From: Niastella caeni
GTDB taxonomy: Bacteria; Bacteroidota; Bacteroidia; Chitinophagales; Chitinophagaceae
Assembly (NCBI RefSeq): GCF_004834005.1
Contig: NZ_STFF01000001.1
Location: 1,487,347 to 1,551,346 of the forward strand
Direction of reading: 5' to 3'
DNA: 64,000 bases
Positions 53,132 to 60,541 of this stretch are shown one piece after another (within the stretch, counting starts at the first letter, position 1; the number at the start of each line of letters is the position of its first letter). A model generated the notes under the pieces. It saw only the letters and a list, made by a program, of their open reading frames with translations, was not told the DNA's origin and made no database searches. Position numbers and translations under genes: made by a program.

Positions 53132-54124
53132 TTATTGAATCAGATACGTATTATTCTCCAGCTTAAATCGGGTATCGGTTAAATTACATAACACCTGCAA
53201 TGCATGCTCAATATTGATCTCCCGCCTGAAGGAAGTGGAGATCCGCTCATTAGCCAACGTTTCATTTTGCATGCGAATGGTTACATCATATATTCTTTCC
53301 AGGTCGGCAATGATATCTTTGATAGTTTCATCATCATACACAAGGTTTCCCTGCTGCCAGGCCCCCGGTTCGGAAATAGCAATTTTTTTCTGTACTATGG
53401 GTTTATTGACGTTGCTTATTTTTACTTGTTGTCCCGGGGTTAGGGTGGCTACTTCTTTTTCGTTATAATTAACCCGTACCTTACCACGGCTAACCGATAC
53501 AATTATATTCTCCCGGCCGGGATATGCTTTTATATTAAAAGCAGTGCCTAGCACCATGGTGGTTACTTTTCCGGTATGAATAAGAAAAGGCTGTTTATCG
53601 GCATGCTTTACATCGAAATAGGCTTCTCCCGTAAGAAATACCTCTCTTTTGCCAGCGGCAAATTGATGTGGATATTCCAGGGTACTGGCAGCATTTAACC
53701 ATACCTTCGTACTATCTGGCAACAACATGTACTTATATTCTGACCTGCCTGTAATTTTTTTGGCCAATGCCTGTTTTGAAGAAGGCTGCCGTTGTTGAAT
53801 AGGGCGATTTATCAACCAAACAACACCTGCCAGCGCTACCATTACACAGGTAGTAACTGCTAAAATAAACCGATTTCTATTTCGTGATCTTCCTTTGGTA
53901 ACCTGTTGCTCTTCCCAGGCAGGCTCCGTTAAAACCAGGTTGCCGCGTTCATCAACATATGTAAGGAATGACTGACCGGTTTCTTCATACGTTTTTCTTA
54001 TCAGTTCCCTTACTATTTCATTATGTGCAGCATCGTTCATCAAGGAAAAGAATTCTTCAAATTCTTTTCTCGTGCAGGTATTGTTCAGGTATTGCCTGAA
54101 TAAATATTTTATCCTTTCTTCCAT
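53132..54124 (-). CDS. FecR-family anti-sigma factor
   Basis: The 330-residue protein has a cytoplasmic N-terminal sigma-binding region (1-80), a transmembrane helix at about 85-105 (RFILAVTTCVMVALAGVVWLI region), a FecR domain at about 125-235 (LPDSTKVWLNAASTLEYP, REVFLTGEAYFDVKH) and a C-terminal DUF4974 domain (ISTSFRREINIEHALQVLC). It controls the ECF sigma factor encoded just upstream and receives a signal from the STN domain of SusC in the periplasm. The order sigma-FecR-SusC-SusD is the standard Bacteroidota one. Confidence 0.95.
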   Translation of the reverse strand: MEERIKYLFRQYLNNTCTRKEFEEFFSLMNDAAHNEIVRELIRKTYEETGQSFLTYVDERGNLVLTEPAWEEQQVTKGRSRNRNRFILAVTTCVMVALAGVVWLINRPIQQRQPSSKQALAKKITGRSEYKYMLLPDSTKVWLNAASTLEYPHQFAAGKREVFLTGEAYFDVKHADKQPFLIHTGKVTTMVLGTAFNIKAYPGRENIIVSVSRGKVRVNYNEKEVATLTPGQQVKISNVNKPIVQKKIAISEPGAWQQGNLVYDDETIKDIIADLERIYDVTIRMQNETLANERISTSFRREINIEHALQVLCNLTDTRFKLENNTYLIQ

Positions 54125-54195
54125 TGAAAATGGTTGTGCCTATTATTACAAGACGAAGCAACCGAACAGGGTTCCTATTCCGGTTTGAAATTTTT

Positions 54196-54828
54196 TTAGA
54201 AAAGTAAAAAGAACAGCCGGGCGCTTTTGAGTAAGAAAAGTCGAATAGACTGCAAGGCGGTTGATAACTGGTTTTTAACCGTGTGTTTTGAAATGGCCAG
54301 TTGATCGGCAATTTCCTGATAATTCAAGCCTTTTTCCCGGTTCAGTTGGTATATCAGTTTGCGTTGGGGAGGTAACAGATCAACTGCTTTTTGTATGATC
54401 TGGCTGTATTCCCGGGCCACTACATTGTCTTCCGTTTCATTCAATTCTCCGGGCTGATTTTTCCAGATGGCTTCCTTCAAGCGGCTGTCTGCAGCAGCTT
54501 TACGCAAAAAATCAATTACTTTATTTTCTGTTAGGCGATACAACCAGGCTTCTAAATTATGGATGGAATGAAGGTGATACCGATGCTCCCATAGTTTTAA
54601 AAATACTTCCTGAATTATATCCCTTGCATATTGGTTTGAACGGGTAAGTTTTAGTACCAGTGTATGTAACCTATATTCGTGTTTCTTAAAAAGATCAGCG
54701 AAAAGCATTTCCAGTGCATGCTCTTCACCGTAATTATTCTTATGTGACACTTGATCATTCATTCGAGAACTATGTAACAAACGTGATAATTCTTCAATGT
54801 TCGGCATTCCTGCAAACGCGAAGCTCAC
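54196..54828 (-). CDS. FecI-like ECF sigma factor
   Basis: Up to 210 residues are encoded; shorter starts at 54807 and 54762 are possible, and the conserved part begins after them. Region 2 is at about 45-110 (ARDIIQEVFLKLWEHRYHL, LYRLTENKVIDFLRK). Region 4 is at about 150-200 (LPPQRKLIYQLNREKGLNY, IADQLAISKHTVKNQLS). It belongs to the Bacteroidota expansion family 1 of ECF factors and should activate the susC/susD genes when released by the FecR protein, whose gene starts 71 bases downstream. Confidence 0.93.
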   Translation of the reverse strand: MSFAFAGMPNIEELSRLLHSSRMNDQVSHKNNYGEEHALEMLFADLFKKHEYRLHTLVLKLTRSNQYARDIIQEVFLKLWEHRYHLHSIHNLEAWLYRLTENKVIDFLRKAAADSRLKEAIWKNQPGELNETEDNVVAREYSQIIQKAVDLLPPQRKLIYQLNREKGLNYQEIADQLAISKHTVKNQLSTALQSIRLFLLKSARLFFLLF

Positions 54829-54873
54829 GCGAAAGCACCCACAAAAGCTTATATTCCATATCAGATCAGCTAA

Positions 54874-55602
54874 TTAGATTTTCCGTAGCTTGATATTCTT
54901 AAACCAGATGCCGCCGCCATGATCTTGTAACGCTATGTGCCCTTTTTTAGCAAGGCCATATGCTTTGGCGTCTTTCCACTTGCCTTTTTCTCTTAATTCG
55001 TGCCAGGCGGGCGTCCACAATTCATAATCCACTACTTTTTTCCCATTCAACCAATGCTCAACATGCGAACCTTTTACAGTAATAATTGTATGGTTATATT
55101 CACCGGCAGGTTTTGCAGCCAGCTCCAGGGGTGGGTACATGGCGTAATCGGAGCCGCTCTTTTGCCATGCTTCCAGTTTTTGAGGATATCCTTCATCGTC
55201 AATTAGCTGGTATTCGGGACCCGTTTCATAACTGGGGCCGCTGGTTTCAACCACGCGATAAATAATACCGCTATTGGCGCCTTTTTCTACCTTCCAGTCT
55301 AACGCAAGTTCAAAATTATCATATTGATCAAAGGTGATGAGATCGGCCCGCTGCTTAACATCCTTTGTTTTACAGTATAATTGCCCGTTTATGACCTGCC
55401 AGCTATCAAATGGCTTGTTGCCATATCCCCGCCATCCCTCGGTATTACGGCCATTAAATAACAGCGACCAACCGGCATTCTTTTCTTCAGCACTCAGGGT
55501 ATTATCTTTTTCCTGTTCGGGTTGAAAAGCCCCTGAAAAAGCGCTGAATAATATGGTTGCAGAAAACAGCATCAATTTTTTTGTCGCAATGGTACTCAAC
55601 AT
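54874..55602 (-). CDS. DUF1080 (3-keto-disaccharide hydrolase/LamG-like) exported protein
   Basis: The 242-residue protein has a Sec signal (about 1-25) and the DUF1080 beta-sandwich: SLLFNGRNTEGWRGYG, FELALDWKVEKGANSGIIY, YETGPEYQLIDDEGYPQ and GHIALQDHGGGIWFKNIKL. Members are lectin-like, and some hydrolyse 3-keto-glycosides. It lies 45 bases upstream of the sigma gene on the same strand, so it may belong to the susC/susD locus and hint at a keto-sugar or modified glycan substrate; this is inference. Confidence 0.9.
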   Translation of the reverse strand: MLSTIATKKLMLFSATILFSAFSGAFQPEQEKDNTLSAEEKNAGWSLLFNGRNTEGWRGYGNKPFDSWQVINGQLYCKTKDVKQRADLITFDQYDNFELALDWKVEKGANSGIIYRVVETSGPSYETGPEYQLIDDEGYPQKLEAWQKSGSDYAMYPPLELAAKPAGEYNHTIITVKGSHVEHWLNGKKVVDYELWTPAWHELREKGKWKDAKAYGLAKKGHIALQDHGGGIWFKNIKLRKI

Positions 55603-55702
55603 TTTGATTGATTTGATAAGGATTTGCTGGCATCAATTGTTAACTAAAATACTATAAAATTGCACAGCCGGCAGCAAAATTTTCTTCCGTAAAGAGAATG
55701 AA

Positions 55703-55733
55703 TTGGTTAATCAACCATTGACCTGTACTTTTG
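55703..55733 (+). promoter_or_regulatory. Promoter of the superoxide dismutase gene
   Basis: TTGG at 55703-55706 and TACTTTTG at 55726-55733 are separated by 19 bases, matching the Bacteroidota TTG-N19-TAnnTTTG arrangement. The start would lie about 45 bases before the ATG. Confidence 0.65.
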
Positions 55734-55785
55734 TTACCGTTTGAAAGAACAACCATAAATCTTCAACAATTAAAATTTTAGTGTT

Positions 55786-56394
55786 ATGGCATTCACACTA
55801 CCGGCGCTTCCTTATGCACACGATGCACTGGAACCGCATATTGACGCATTGACGATGCAGATTCATCATGGCAAACATCACCAGGCTTATGTAGACAACC
55901 TGAACAAGGCTATTGCGGGTACTCCCCATGAAAATAAATCGCTGGAAGAACTGGTAAAATCAGCTGGTAGCATTAGTCCGGCCGTTCGTAACAATGGCGG
56001 TGGCCACTGGAATCACTCTTTCTTTTGGGAACTCCTGGCCCCCAATGCCGGCGGTCAGCCTACTGGCGCCCTGGCAGCTGCCATCAATGATGTTTTTGGT
56101 TCTTTCGATAGCTTTAAAGAAAAATTTAATACTGCCGGTACTACCCGTTTCGGCAGCGGCTGGGCATGGCTGATCATTAACAACGGAACACTACAAATTA
56201 CGTCTACTCCCAACCAGGATAACCCCCTGATGGATGTAGCCGAAGTGAAGGGCACGCCTATTTTAGGTGTTGATGTTTGGGAACATGCTTATTACCTGAA
56301 ATACCAGAACCGTCGTCCCGAATATATGGGCGCTATCTGGAACGTTATAAACTGGAATAAAGTAGCAGAGCTTTTTGAAAAAGCTGCGAAATAA
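55786..56394 (+). CDS. sod: Superoxide dismutase, Fe/Mn type
   Basis: The 202-residue enzyme has all metal ligands: H27 ([15 protein letters not shown]), the His of GHWNHSFFW, and Asp and His of [13 protein letters not shown]. It converts superoxide to peroxide and oxygen in the cytoplasm. The metal preference cannot be settled from sequence, although [10 protein letters not shown] with the nearby Gly-rich region is common in Mn or cambialistic forms. It has its own promoter and terminator and therefore a single-gene transcript. Confidence 0.97.
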   Translation: MAFTLPALPYAHDALEPHIDALTMQIHHGKHHQAYVDNLNKAIAGTPHENKSLEELVKSAGSISPAVRNNGGGHWNHSFFWELLAPNAGGQPTGALAAAINDVFGSFDSFKEKFNTAGTTRFGSGWAWLIINNGTLQITSTPNQDNPLMDVAEVKGTPILGVDVWEHAYYLKYQNRRPEYMGAIWNVINWNKVAELFEKAAK

Positions 56395-56414
56395 CAAGCT
56401 TTCCCTTTATATTT

Positions 56415-56444
56415 AATCCCGGTTTTACCGGGATTCTTTTTTTT
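56415..56444 (+). terminator. Intrinsic terminator after sod
   Basis: aatcccgg pairs perfectly with ccgggatt over a five-base loop, followed by eight T residues after a c. It ends 21 bases before the next gene. Confidence 0.9.
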
Positions 56445-56465
56445 AACCTTTCAAAATAAAGCCCA

Positions 56466-57065
56466 ATGAAATGTACTTTGTTTAGTACGATGCTTGCCGT
56501 ACTTTGTTTTGCAGCCTGTTCCCCTGGCGCTGGAAAAAAAGTAAAGGTGATGTCGAGTGGAAAAATTCAGGTTGATGAAGCCACAAAAACCGTTACGCTT
56601 ACTCCCGGTACCCAACACAACGAAGCTGAATTAACGTTAACTGAAAAAGATAAAGCTGTTACAGTGAAAAGCCCTGAGGGAGATCACGCTTATGAAGTTC
56701 CCGACAATGGTGTTTATATCCTGAACCTAAAAACAGATACACTGATCGGGAATATGGTGAATTTTGGAAATGCCGGTGTCCCTGCTTCTATCAGTACTGA
56801 ACAACTGGAGCATATCATTGACAGTACGCAACAACTGATAAACGGGCAAAATGCCAGCGATGAAAAGAAGACCTATTTCATTGTACCGAAAACCATCAAG
56901 AAGCTGACAACTAACCTGAACGCACAGTTGATCAACCCATACAATAATATTCCTTATAAGGTAGAAGTAGATAAAGACGGCAAAGCACCTGAGATCTATA
57001 AATTCTTCACCGCCAGGCAAAAGAGAGAATCGCTGAACGAGTTAATAGAACGCATGAAGAAATAG
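56466..57065 (+). CDS. Lipoprotein of unknown function
   Basis: The 199-residue product has a lipobox CFAAC with C18. A beta-rich N-terminal half (GKIQVDEATKTVTLTPG, TEKDKAVTVKSPEGDHAYE) is followed by a helical, polar C-terminal half (STEQLEHIIDSTQQLINGQ, ELIERMKK at the end). No known motif is seen. It follows the sod terminator, so it probably has its own promoter, though no clear one was recognised. The 3' end is bounded by a 36-base-arm inverted repeat. Confidence 0.72.
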   Translation: MKCTLFSTMLAVLCFAACSPGAGKKVKVMSSGKIQVDEATKTVTLTPGTQHNEAELTLTEKDKAVTVKSPEGDHAYEVPDNGVYILNLKTDTLIGNMVNFGNAGVPASISTEQLEHIIDSTQQLINGQNASDEKKTYFIVPKTIKKLTTNLNAQLINPYNNIPYKVEVDKDGKAPEIYKFFTARQKRESLNELIERMKK

Positions 57066-57073
57066 TCAGAATA

Positions 57074-57187
57074 TCGAATATTAAATATTGAATGTCGAAT
57101 GTCGAAGTATAAAAAACTGCGGCATTCGGCATTTTAGTTTAAAGTGCATTCTACTTCAATATTGGAAATTCGAAATTTAATATTCGA
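57074..57187. repeat. Large inverted word-repeat between convergent genes
   Basis: The left arm (57074-57109) has words tcgaatattaaatattgaa, tgtcgaatgtcgaagta. The right arm (57152-57187) has tacttcaatattggaaattc and gaaatttaatattcga. The arms are the same length, 36 bases, and largely complementary. It separates the lipoprotein gene and yidD, both reading towards it, so it probably works as a two-way terminator. Confidence 0.75.
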
Positions 57188-57190
57188 GAT

Positions 57191-57421
57191 TTACGGTACC
57201 GGATCATACCCATGCCCGCCCCAGGGATGACAACGGCTTAATCGCTTAATAGTTAGCCACAATCCTTTGAATACGCCGTGCTTTTTTAGTGCTTCTATGC
57301 CATATTGTGAACAGGTAGGTGTAAACCGGCATTTAGGTCCAAGAATAGGAGAAATGATCCATTGATATATCTTGATCAATGCAATGAACGGCAGACTTAA
57401 TATTCGAAGCAACACTTTCAT
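57191..57421 (-). CDS. yidD: Membrane protein insertion efficiency factor YidD
   Basis: The 76-residue protein has an amphipathic N-terminus ([16 protein letters not shown]), then the YidD signature: [27 protein letters not shown], written here as [19 protein letters not shown] and [13 protein letters not shown]. It assists YidC in membrane protein insertion. It follows rnpA by 23 bases; a TTG only 2 bases after the rnpA stop is an alternative start. The rpmH-rnpA-yidD order is conserved in many bacteria. Confidence 0.95.
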   Translation of the reverse strand: MKVLLRILSLPFIALIKIYQWIISPILGPKCRFTPTCSQYGIEALKKHGVFKGLWLTIKRLSRCHPWGGHGYDPVP

Positions 57422-57444
57422 TTCATTACCGATTAATGCCAACG

Positions 57445-57834
57445 TTAAACACTATCTATCGTTTGCACCAGCTTCTTCAACACCACTTCCATCTTTTCTT
57501 TCACCAGCGCATAATCAGGAAGCTCTTTGCCGGTATAAATTAAAAATAACGCCAATTGTTGTTCTTTTGTTTGCAAAGCTTGCTCTAATGGAGCTTTTTG
57601 CAAACGGTATGCTTCGCGCATCAGTCGTTTAATGCGGTTACGGTCAACTGCTTTTTTAAAATTACGGCTGCTCGCACTAAAACCAGCCTGTAAGGGAACC
57701 GTTAGCCGATCAATCATTTTATATTGCACCCGAAGCGGAAATGCAGCAACAGCCCTCCCTTCACTGAACACCTGTTCAATGATCTTGCGGCGCTTTAGCC
57801 GTTCTTCTTTTTTTAAGGTGAGCTTTTTTACCAT
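57445..57834 (-). CDS. rnpA: Ribonuclease P protein component
   Basis: The 129-residue basic protein shows the RnpA fold: [15 protein letters not shown], then [10 protein letters not shown], and the signature [19 protein letters not shown]. It binds the RNase P RNA and helps process tRNA precursors. The ATG at 57834 ([12 protein letters not shown]) is chosen because an upstream GTG at 57894 would translate through the terminator-like hairpin at 57854-57879. It is transcribed after rpmH. Confidence 0.94.
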   Translation of the reverse strand: MVKKLTLKKEERLKRRKIIEQVFSEGRAVAAFPLRVQYKMIDRLTVPLQAGFSASSRNFKKAVDRNRIKRLMREAYRLQKAPLEQALQTKEQQLALFLIYTGKELPDYALVKEKMEVVLKKLVQTIDSV

Positions 57835-57853
57835 CCGGTAATCCCAAAAATAA

Positions 57854-57879
57854 AATAGTCCCGCCAATGCAGGACTATT
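57854..57879 (-). terminator. Hairpin between rpmH and rnpA, possible attenuator
   Basis: On the minus strand aatagtcctgc pairs with gcgggactatt around attg, with one wobble, and is followed by ttattttt. It would let rpmH be expressed in excess over rnpA and yidD. Confidence 0.75.
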
Positions 57880-57929
57880 AATTATTTGAACCACTATTCC
57901 CTGCCTATGACGGGGCGGGGATCGCAGGT

Positions 57930-58085
57930 TTATTTTAATTTTCTTTCGTCGGAAACAGTCAGTTTCTTACGACCTTTTTTGCGACGGCTGGCCAAAACTT
58001 TACGGCCATTGGCATCTTGCATACGCTTACGGAAACCATGTACGGTTTTACGACGACGGCGGTGCGGCTGAAATGTACGTTTCAT
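57930..58085 (-). CDS. rpmH: Ribosomal protein bL34
   Basis: A 51-residue, strongly basic protein begins [18 protein letters not shown] and continues with the [19 protein letters not shown] core, followed by a short [11 protein letters not shown] tail. This is unmistakably L34, a component of the large ribosomal subunit. The gene precedes rnpA and yidD on the same strand. It is not close to dnaA, unlike in many bacteria. Its promoter is probably the TAnnTTTG box at 58199-58206, giving a leader of about 100 bases with hairpin potential. Confidence 0.97.
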   Translation of the reverse strand: MKRTFQPHRRRRKTVHGFRKRMQDANGRKVLASRRKKGRKKLTVSDERKLK

Positions 58086-58104
58086 AATTAGTTTCTTTTT
58101 TACA

Positions 58105-58206
58105 CTTTTGAAATATGATCCGGGAGAAGCGGATCAGGTTCCAGTTTCTTCGCAGACAGGCCACCATGCCCGCCCCGCCTAAGCGGATGAAAGGACCGCA
58201 AAGGTA
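58105..58206 (-). promoter_or_regulatory. Promoter and structured leader of rpmH
   Basis: On the minus strand, TACCTTTG at 58199-58206 is an exact -7 match. The roughly 100-base leader contains tgatccg with cggatca (7 bp) near 58111-58132, and a GC-rich segment between 58160 and 58195. A leader this long before a ribosomal protein gene could permit feedback regulation, but it may also hold the murI terminator. Confidence 0.45.
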
Positions 58207-58249
58207 GGGAATGAAAACTGAAGTATGAAACGTGAGCTACAAAAATGTT

Positions 58250-59107
58250 TTAATAAATATGGTTAGCCACCGGGATGCTGCCATCCAGGTTTACATGATT
58301 TGAGCGTACCGGTTCGCCAAAAAATATACTTGCGTGGTTATCAAAGTCTTCTGTTGAGTCTGTGGTATAAAAAACCCGCCCGCTATTCTTACTGCAACGG
58401 CTTTCCAGCTCTGTATGGCGTTGCAGGTAATCGTCCAGGCTGGCAGCAACTATTTCACCCTGCGATACCAGCGTAACGCCTGCAGGTAAAAACTGCAGTA
58501 TTTTTTCTCGCAGCAGCGGGTAATGCGTGCAGGCCAGCAACAAGGTGTCAATCCCTTTACCGCTCGCCATAATGTGTTGCACATGCTTCTCAACAAAATA
58601 ATCAGCGCCGGGTTGTTTGTGCTCATTATTCTCAACAATGGGCACCCACATTGGGCAGGCTTCCTGGTATACCGTAATATCGGGGAAGAATTTCTCTATC
58701 TCAATCAGGTAGGAACCAGATTGCACGGTTCCATTGGTAGCCAGAATACCTATTTTACGCGATTTGGTAAAGCTTCCAATGATCTCGGTGGTAGGGCGAA
58801 TAACACCCAATACCCTGTTTTGCGGATTTAACTTTTCCAGATCGTTTTGCTGTATCGTTCGCAATGCTTTTGCCGAAGCCGTATTACAGGCCAGAATTAC
58901 CAGGGGGCACCCCTGTTGAAAAAACCATTCTACACATTGCAACGTATACCGGTATACCGTTTCAAATGAACGGTTACCATAAGGCGCCCGGGCATTATCG
59001 CCCAGGTATATGTAATCGTATTGCGGTAACTTCTTTACGATCTCCTTCATTACCGTAAGGCCACCATATCCTGAATCGAATATTCCAATTGGCTGCGTGA
59101 TAAGCAT
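58250..59107 (-). CDS. murI: Glutamate racemase
   Basis: The 285-residue enzyme has the N-terminal IGIFDSGYGGLTVMKEI motif and both catalytic cysteines: C74 in LACNTASAKAL and the second in LLACTHYPLLR near 185. It supplies D-glutamate for peptidoglycan. Five codons before the chosen ATG (59107) another ATG exists, but the family start fits MLITQPIGIFDSG. Its place next to skp and bamA puts cell-wall and outer-membrane assembly genes together. Confidence 0.95.
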   Translation of the reverse strand: MLITQPIGIFDSGYGGLTVMKEIVKKLPQYDYIYLGDNARAPYGNRSFETVYRYTLQCVEWFFQQGCPLVILACNTASAKALRTIQQNDLEKLNPQNRVLGVIRPTTEIIGSFTKSRKIGILATNGTVQSGSYLIEIEKFFPDITVYQEACPMWVPIVENNEHKQPGADYFVEKHVQHIMASGKGIDTLLLACTHYPLLREKILQFLPAGVTLVSQGEIVAASLDDYLQRHTELESRCSKNSGRVFYTTDSTEDFDNHASIFFGEPVRSNHVNLDGSIPVANHIY

Positions 59108-59119
59108 AAAACAAATATA

Positions 59120-59172
59120 CACCCCCTAATTCCCTAAAGGGGGAAAATATTTACCCTTAAGGGGTGGTATAT
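59120..59172. repeat. GC-rich palindromic repeat before murI
   Basis: accccctaattccctaaag and ggggaaaatat are followed by ttacccttaaggggtggt, so two small palindromes (ccctaaaggg type and cccttaaggg) form part of a larger imperfect inverted repeat. It sits between the skp terminator and the murI start. Confidence 0.5.
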
Positions 59173-59175
59173 AAA

Positions 59176-59206
59176 AGTAAAAACCGCTCCCTACGAAGGA
59201 AGCGGT
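59176..59206 (-). terminator. Intrinsic terminator after the second skp-like gene
   Basis: On the minus strand accgcttcc pairs with gggagcggt over ttcgta, with one G:T pair, and is followed by ttttacttttat. It closes the uppS-bamA-skp-skp run. Confidence 0.85.
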
Positions 59207-59230
59207 CAATATCATATAATGAATCAATTC

Positions 59231-59794
59231 CTATTGTTTAGCGCCGGTTTTTGGTGCGGCTGCAGGTGCTGCAGGAGCAGTAGCAGACGGCAATTTAATA
59301 TTCAGTTTTTTGGCAACAAGCGGTAAAATATCATCACCGGGGGGAGCTACCAGCAGGGCTTCTTTTTCAAGAATATAACCGTAACCACCTTCTTTGGCAA
59401 CAGCCTGTACAGCTTCGTACGCTTTTTTATTGATGGGGCCCAGCAGTTCCTGTTGGCGTTGTTGTAATTGTTGTTGAATACGCTCTTCTTCACCACCTAA
59501 CTCCTGACCCATTTTGGATAATTCGTTTTTCTTAACTGTTTTAACAGACGATGATAAAGTAGCAGAGTCCTTGTTGTATTTTTCAACAGCCGCATAAAAT
59601 GCATTCTGTTTATCGGTGTAATTTTGAACCAAAGCGTTGCGCAATTCCTGCAGGGCAGAGTCGGCTTTTTTGGTTTCGGGCATTACGCTCACTAATTCCT
59701 GTGAGCTGATGTACCCCATTTTTGATTGAGCTTGAATATCACCAGCCGCTAACAGGCACAGGGCGAACAACGTTACGGTAAAAAACTTTTTCAT
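59231..59794 (-). CDS. Skp/OmpH family periplasmic chaperone, copy 2
   Basis: The 187-residue exported protein has a signal peptide ending near residue 23 (IQAQSKMGYISSQELV), then the Skp-type beta-strand and long coiled-coil arms (Lys/Glu/Gln-rich, about 40-130). It returns to the body with YGYILEKEALLVAPPGDD, and an Ala/Pro-rich tail follows. Skp trimers hold unfolded outer-membrane proteins on the way to BamA. It lies directly after another Skp gene, probably in the same transcript as bamA. Confidence 0.92.
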   Translation of the reverse strand: MKKFFTVTLFALCLLAAGDIQAQSKMGYISSQELVSVMPETKKADSALQELRNALVQNYTDKQNAFYAAVEKYNKDSATLSSSVKTVKKNELSKMGQELGGEEERIQQQLQQRQQELLGPINKKAYEAVQAVAKEGGYGYILEKEALLVAPPGDDILPLVAKKLNIKLPSATAPAAPAAAPKTGAKQ

Positions 59795-59918
59795 TGAATT
59801 TCAATTTTGTTTACGCACCCTTTAGCCAGTTTTCTGTTGCTTGCGGGTGGACGGTTATTTTTTAGTTTAAGTTGAAAAAAACCTACTGATGGTTGCTTTC
59901 CCCTTTCTGTCTTATGTT

Positions 59919-60437
59919 TTATTTAACGCCCAGCTCTTTCAATATATCCTCACTGCGGTCCAATTTGGGGTCGGCAAAGATAACGGTAATTCCTTCACTT
60001 TTATCCAAAATAAAATCCAGTTGGCGGTTCACAGCCAGTTTCTGGATAGCGTTGTATACCTTATCCTGTATGGGTTTCACCAGTTCCTGCCTTTTTTTAA
60101 ACAGATCGCCTTCAAAACCAAAGCGTTTGCGTTGCAGATCGCGCACTTCCTTTTCCCGTACAAACAGCTCATCTTCCCGCTTTTTCTTTAATTCAGGACT
60201 CAGCATCACCTGTTCTGCTTCAAAGTCTTTATACATTTTATCCAGCGCGCTTTGCTTACTGTCAACTTCCTTTTGCCATTGCTCGCTGAACTGATCCAGC
60301 TTTTTTTGGGCTTCTTTATATTCAGGTAATTTATCCAGTATGTATTTAGTATCTACAATGGCATAACGTCCATATTGGGCTTGCGTGGCGAAAGCCAGCA
60401 CCATCATTAAGCAGGCAATAAATACTGTTTTTTTCAT
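59919..60437 (-). CDS. Skp/OmpH family periplasmic chaperone, copy 1
   Basis: The 172-residue protein has a signal peptide (1-20, ending ATQAQ) and the mature start YGRYAIVDTKYILDKLPEY. Long charged helices (about 40-120) form the coiled-coil tentacles. The last strand region reads QLDFILDKSEGITVIFADP, and the terminus is DILKELGVK. It has the same fold and likely job as the paralogue 124 bases downstream. Tandem Skp genes after bamA are common in Bacteroidota. Confidence 0.93.
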   Translation of the reverse strand: MKKTVFIACLMMVLAFATQAQYGRYAIVDTKYILDKLPEYKEAQKKLDQFSEQWQKEVDSKQSALDKMYKDFEAEQVMLSPELKKKREDELFVREKEVRDLQRKRFGFEGDLFKKRQELVKPIQDKVYNAIQKLAVNRQLDFILDKSEGITVIFADPKLDRSEDILKELGVK

Positions 60438-60464
60438 GGTGTTCCTAATTAAGGTTTATTAGAA

Positions 60465-60540
60465 TCAATTGGCAACCGCAATGGGCAATAAACAAATTTT
60501 ATCGGGGCTTTGCCTATTGCTAATTGTTATTACCTATTGG
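60465..60540. repeat. Inverted word-repeat between bamA and skp
   Basis: Left words caattggcaaccgcaatggg and caataaacaa, and right words tgcctattgctaattgtt and attacctattgg, are roughly complementary. It lies in the gap between the bamA stop and the first skp start, and could tune readthrough. Confidence 0.55.
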
Positions 60541-60541
60541 T

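Noticed and set aside
57835..57894. Longer GTG start for rnpA
   Set aside because: It would translate through the terminator-like hairpin and adds a segment unlike RnpA.
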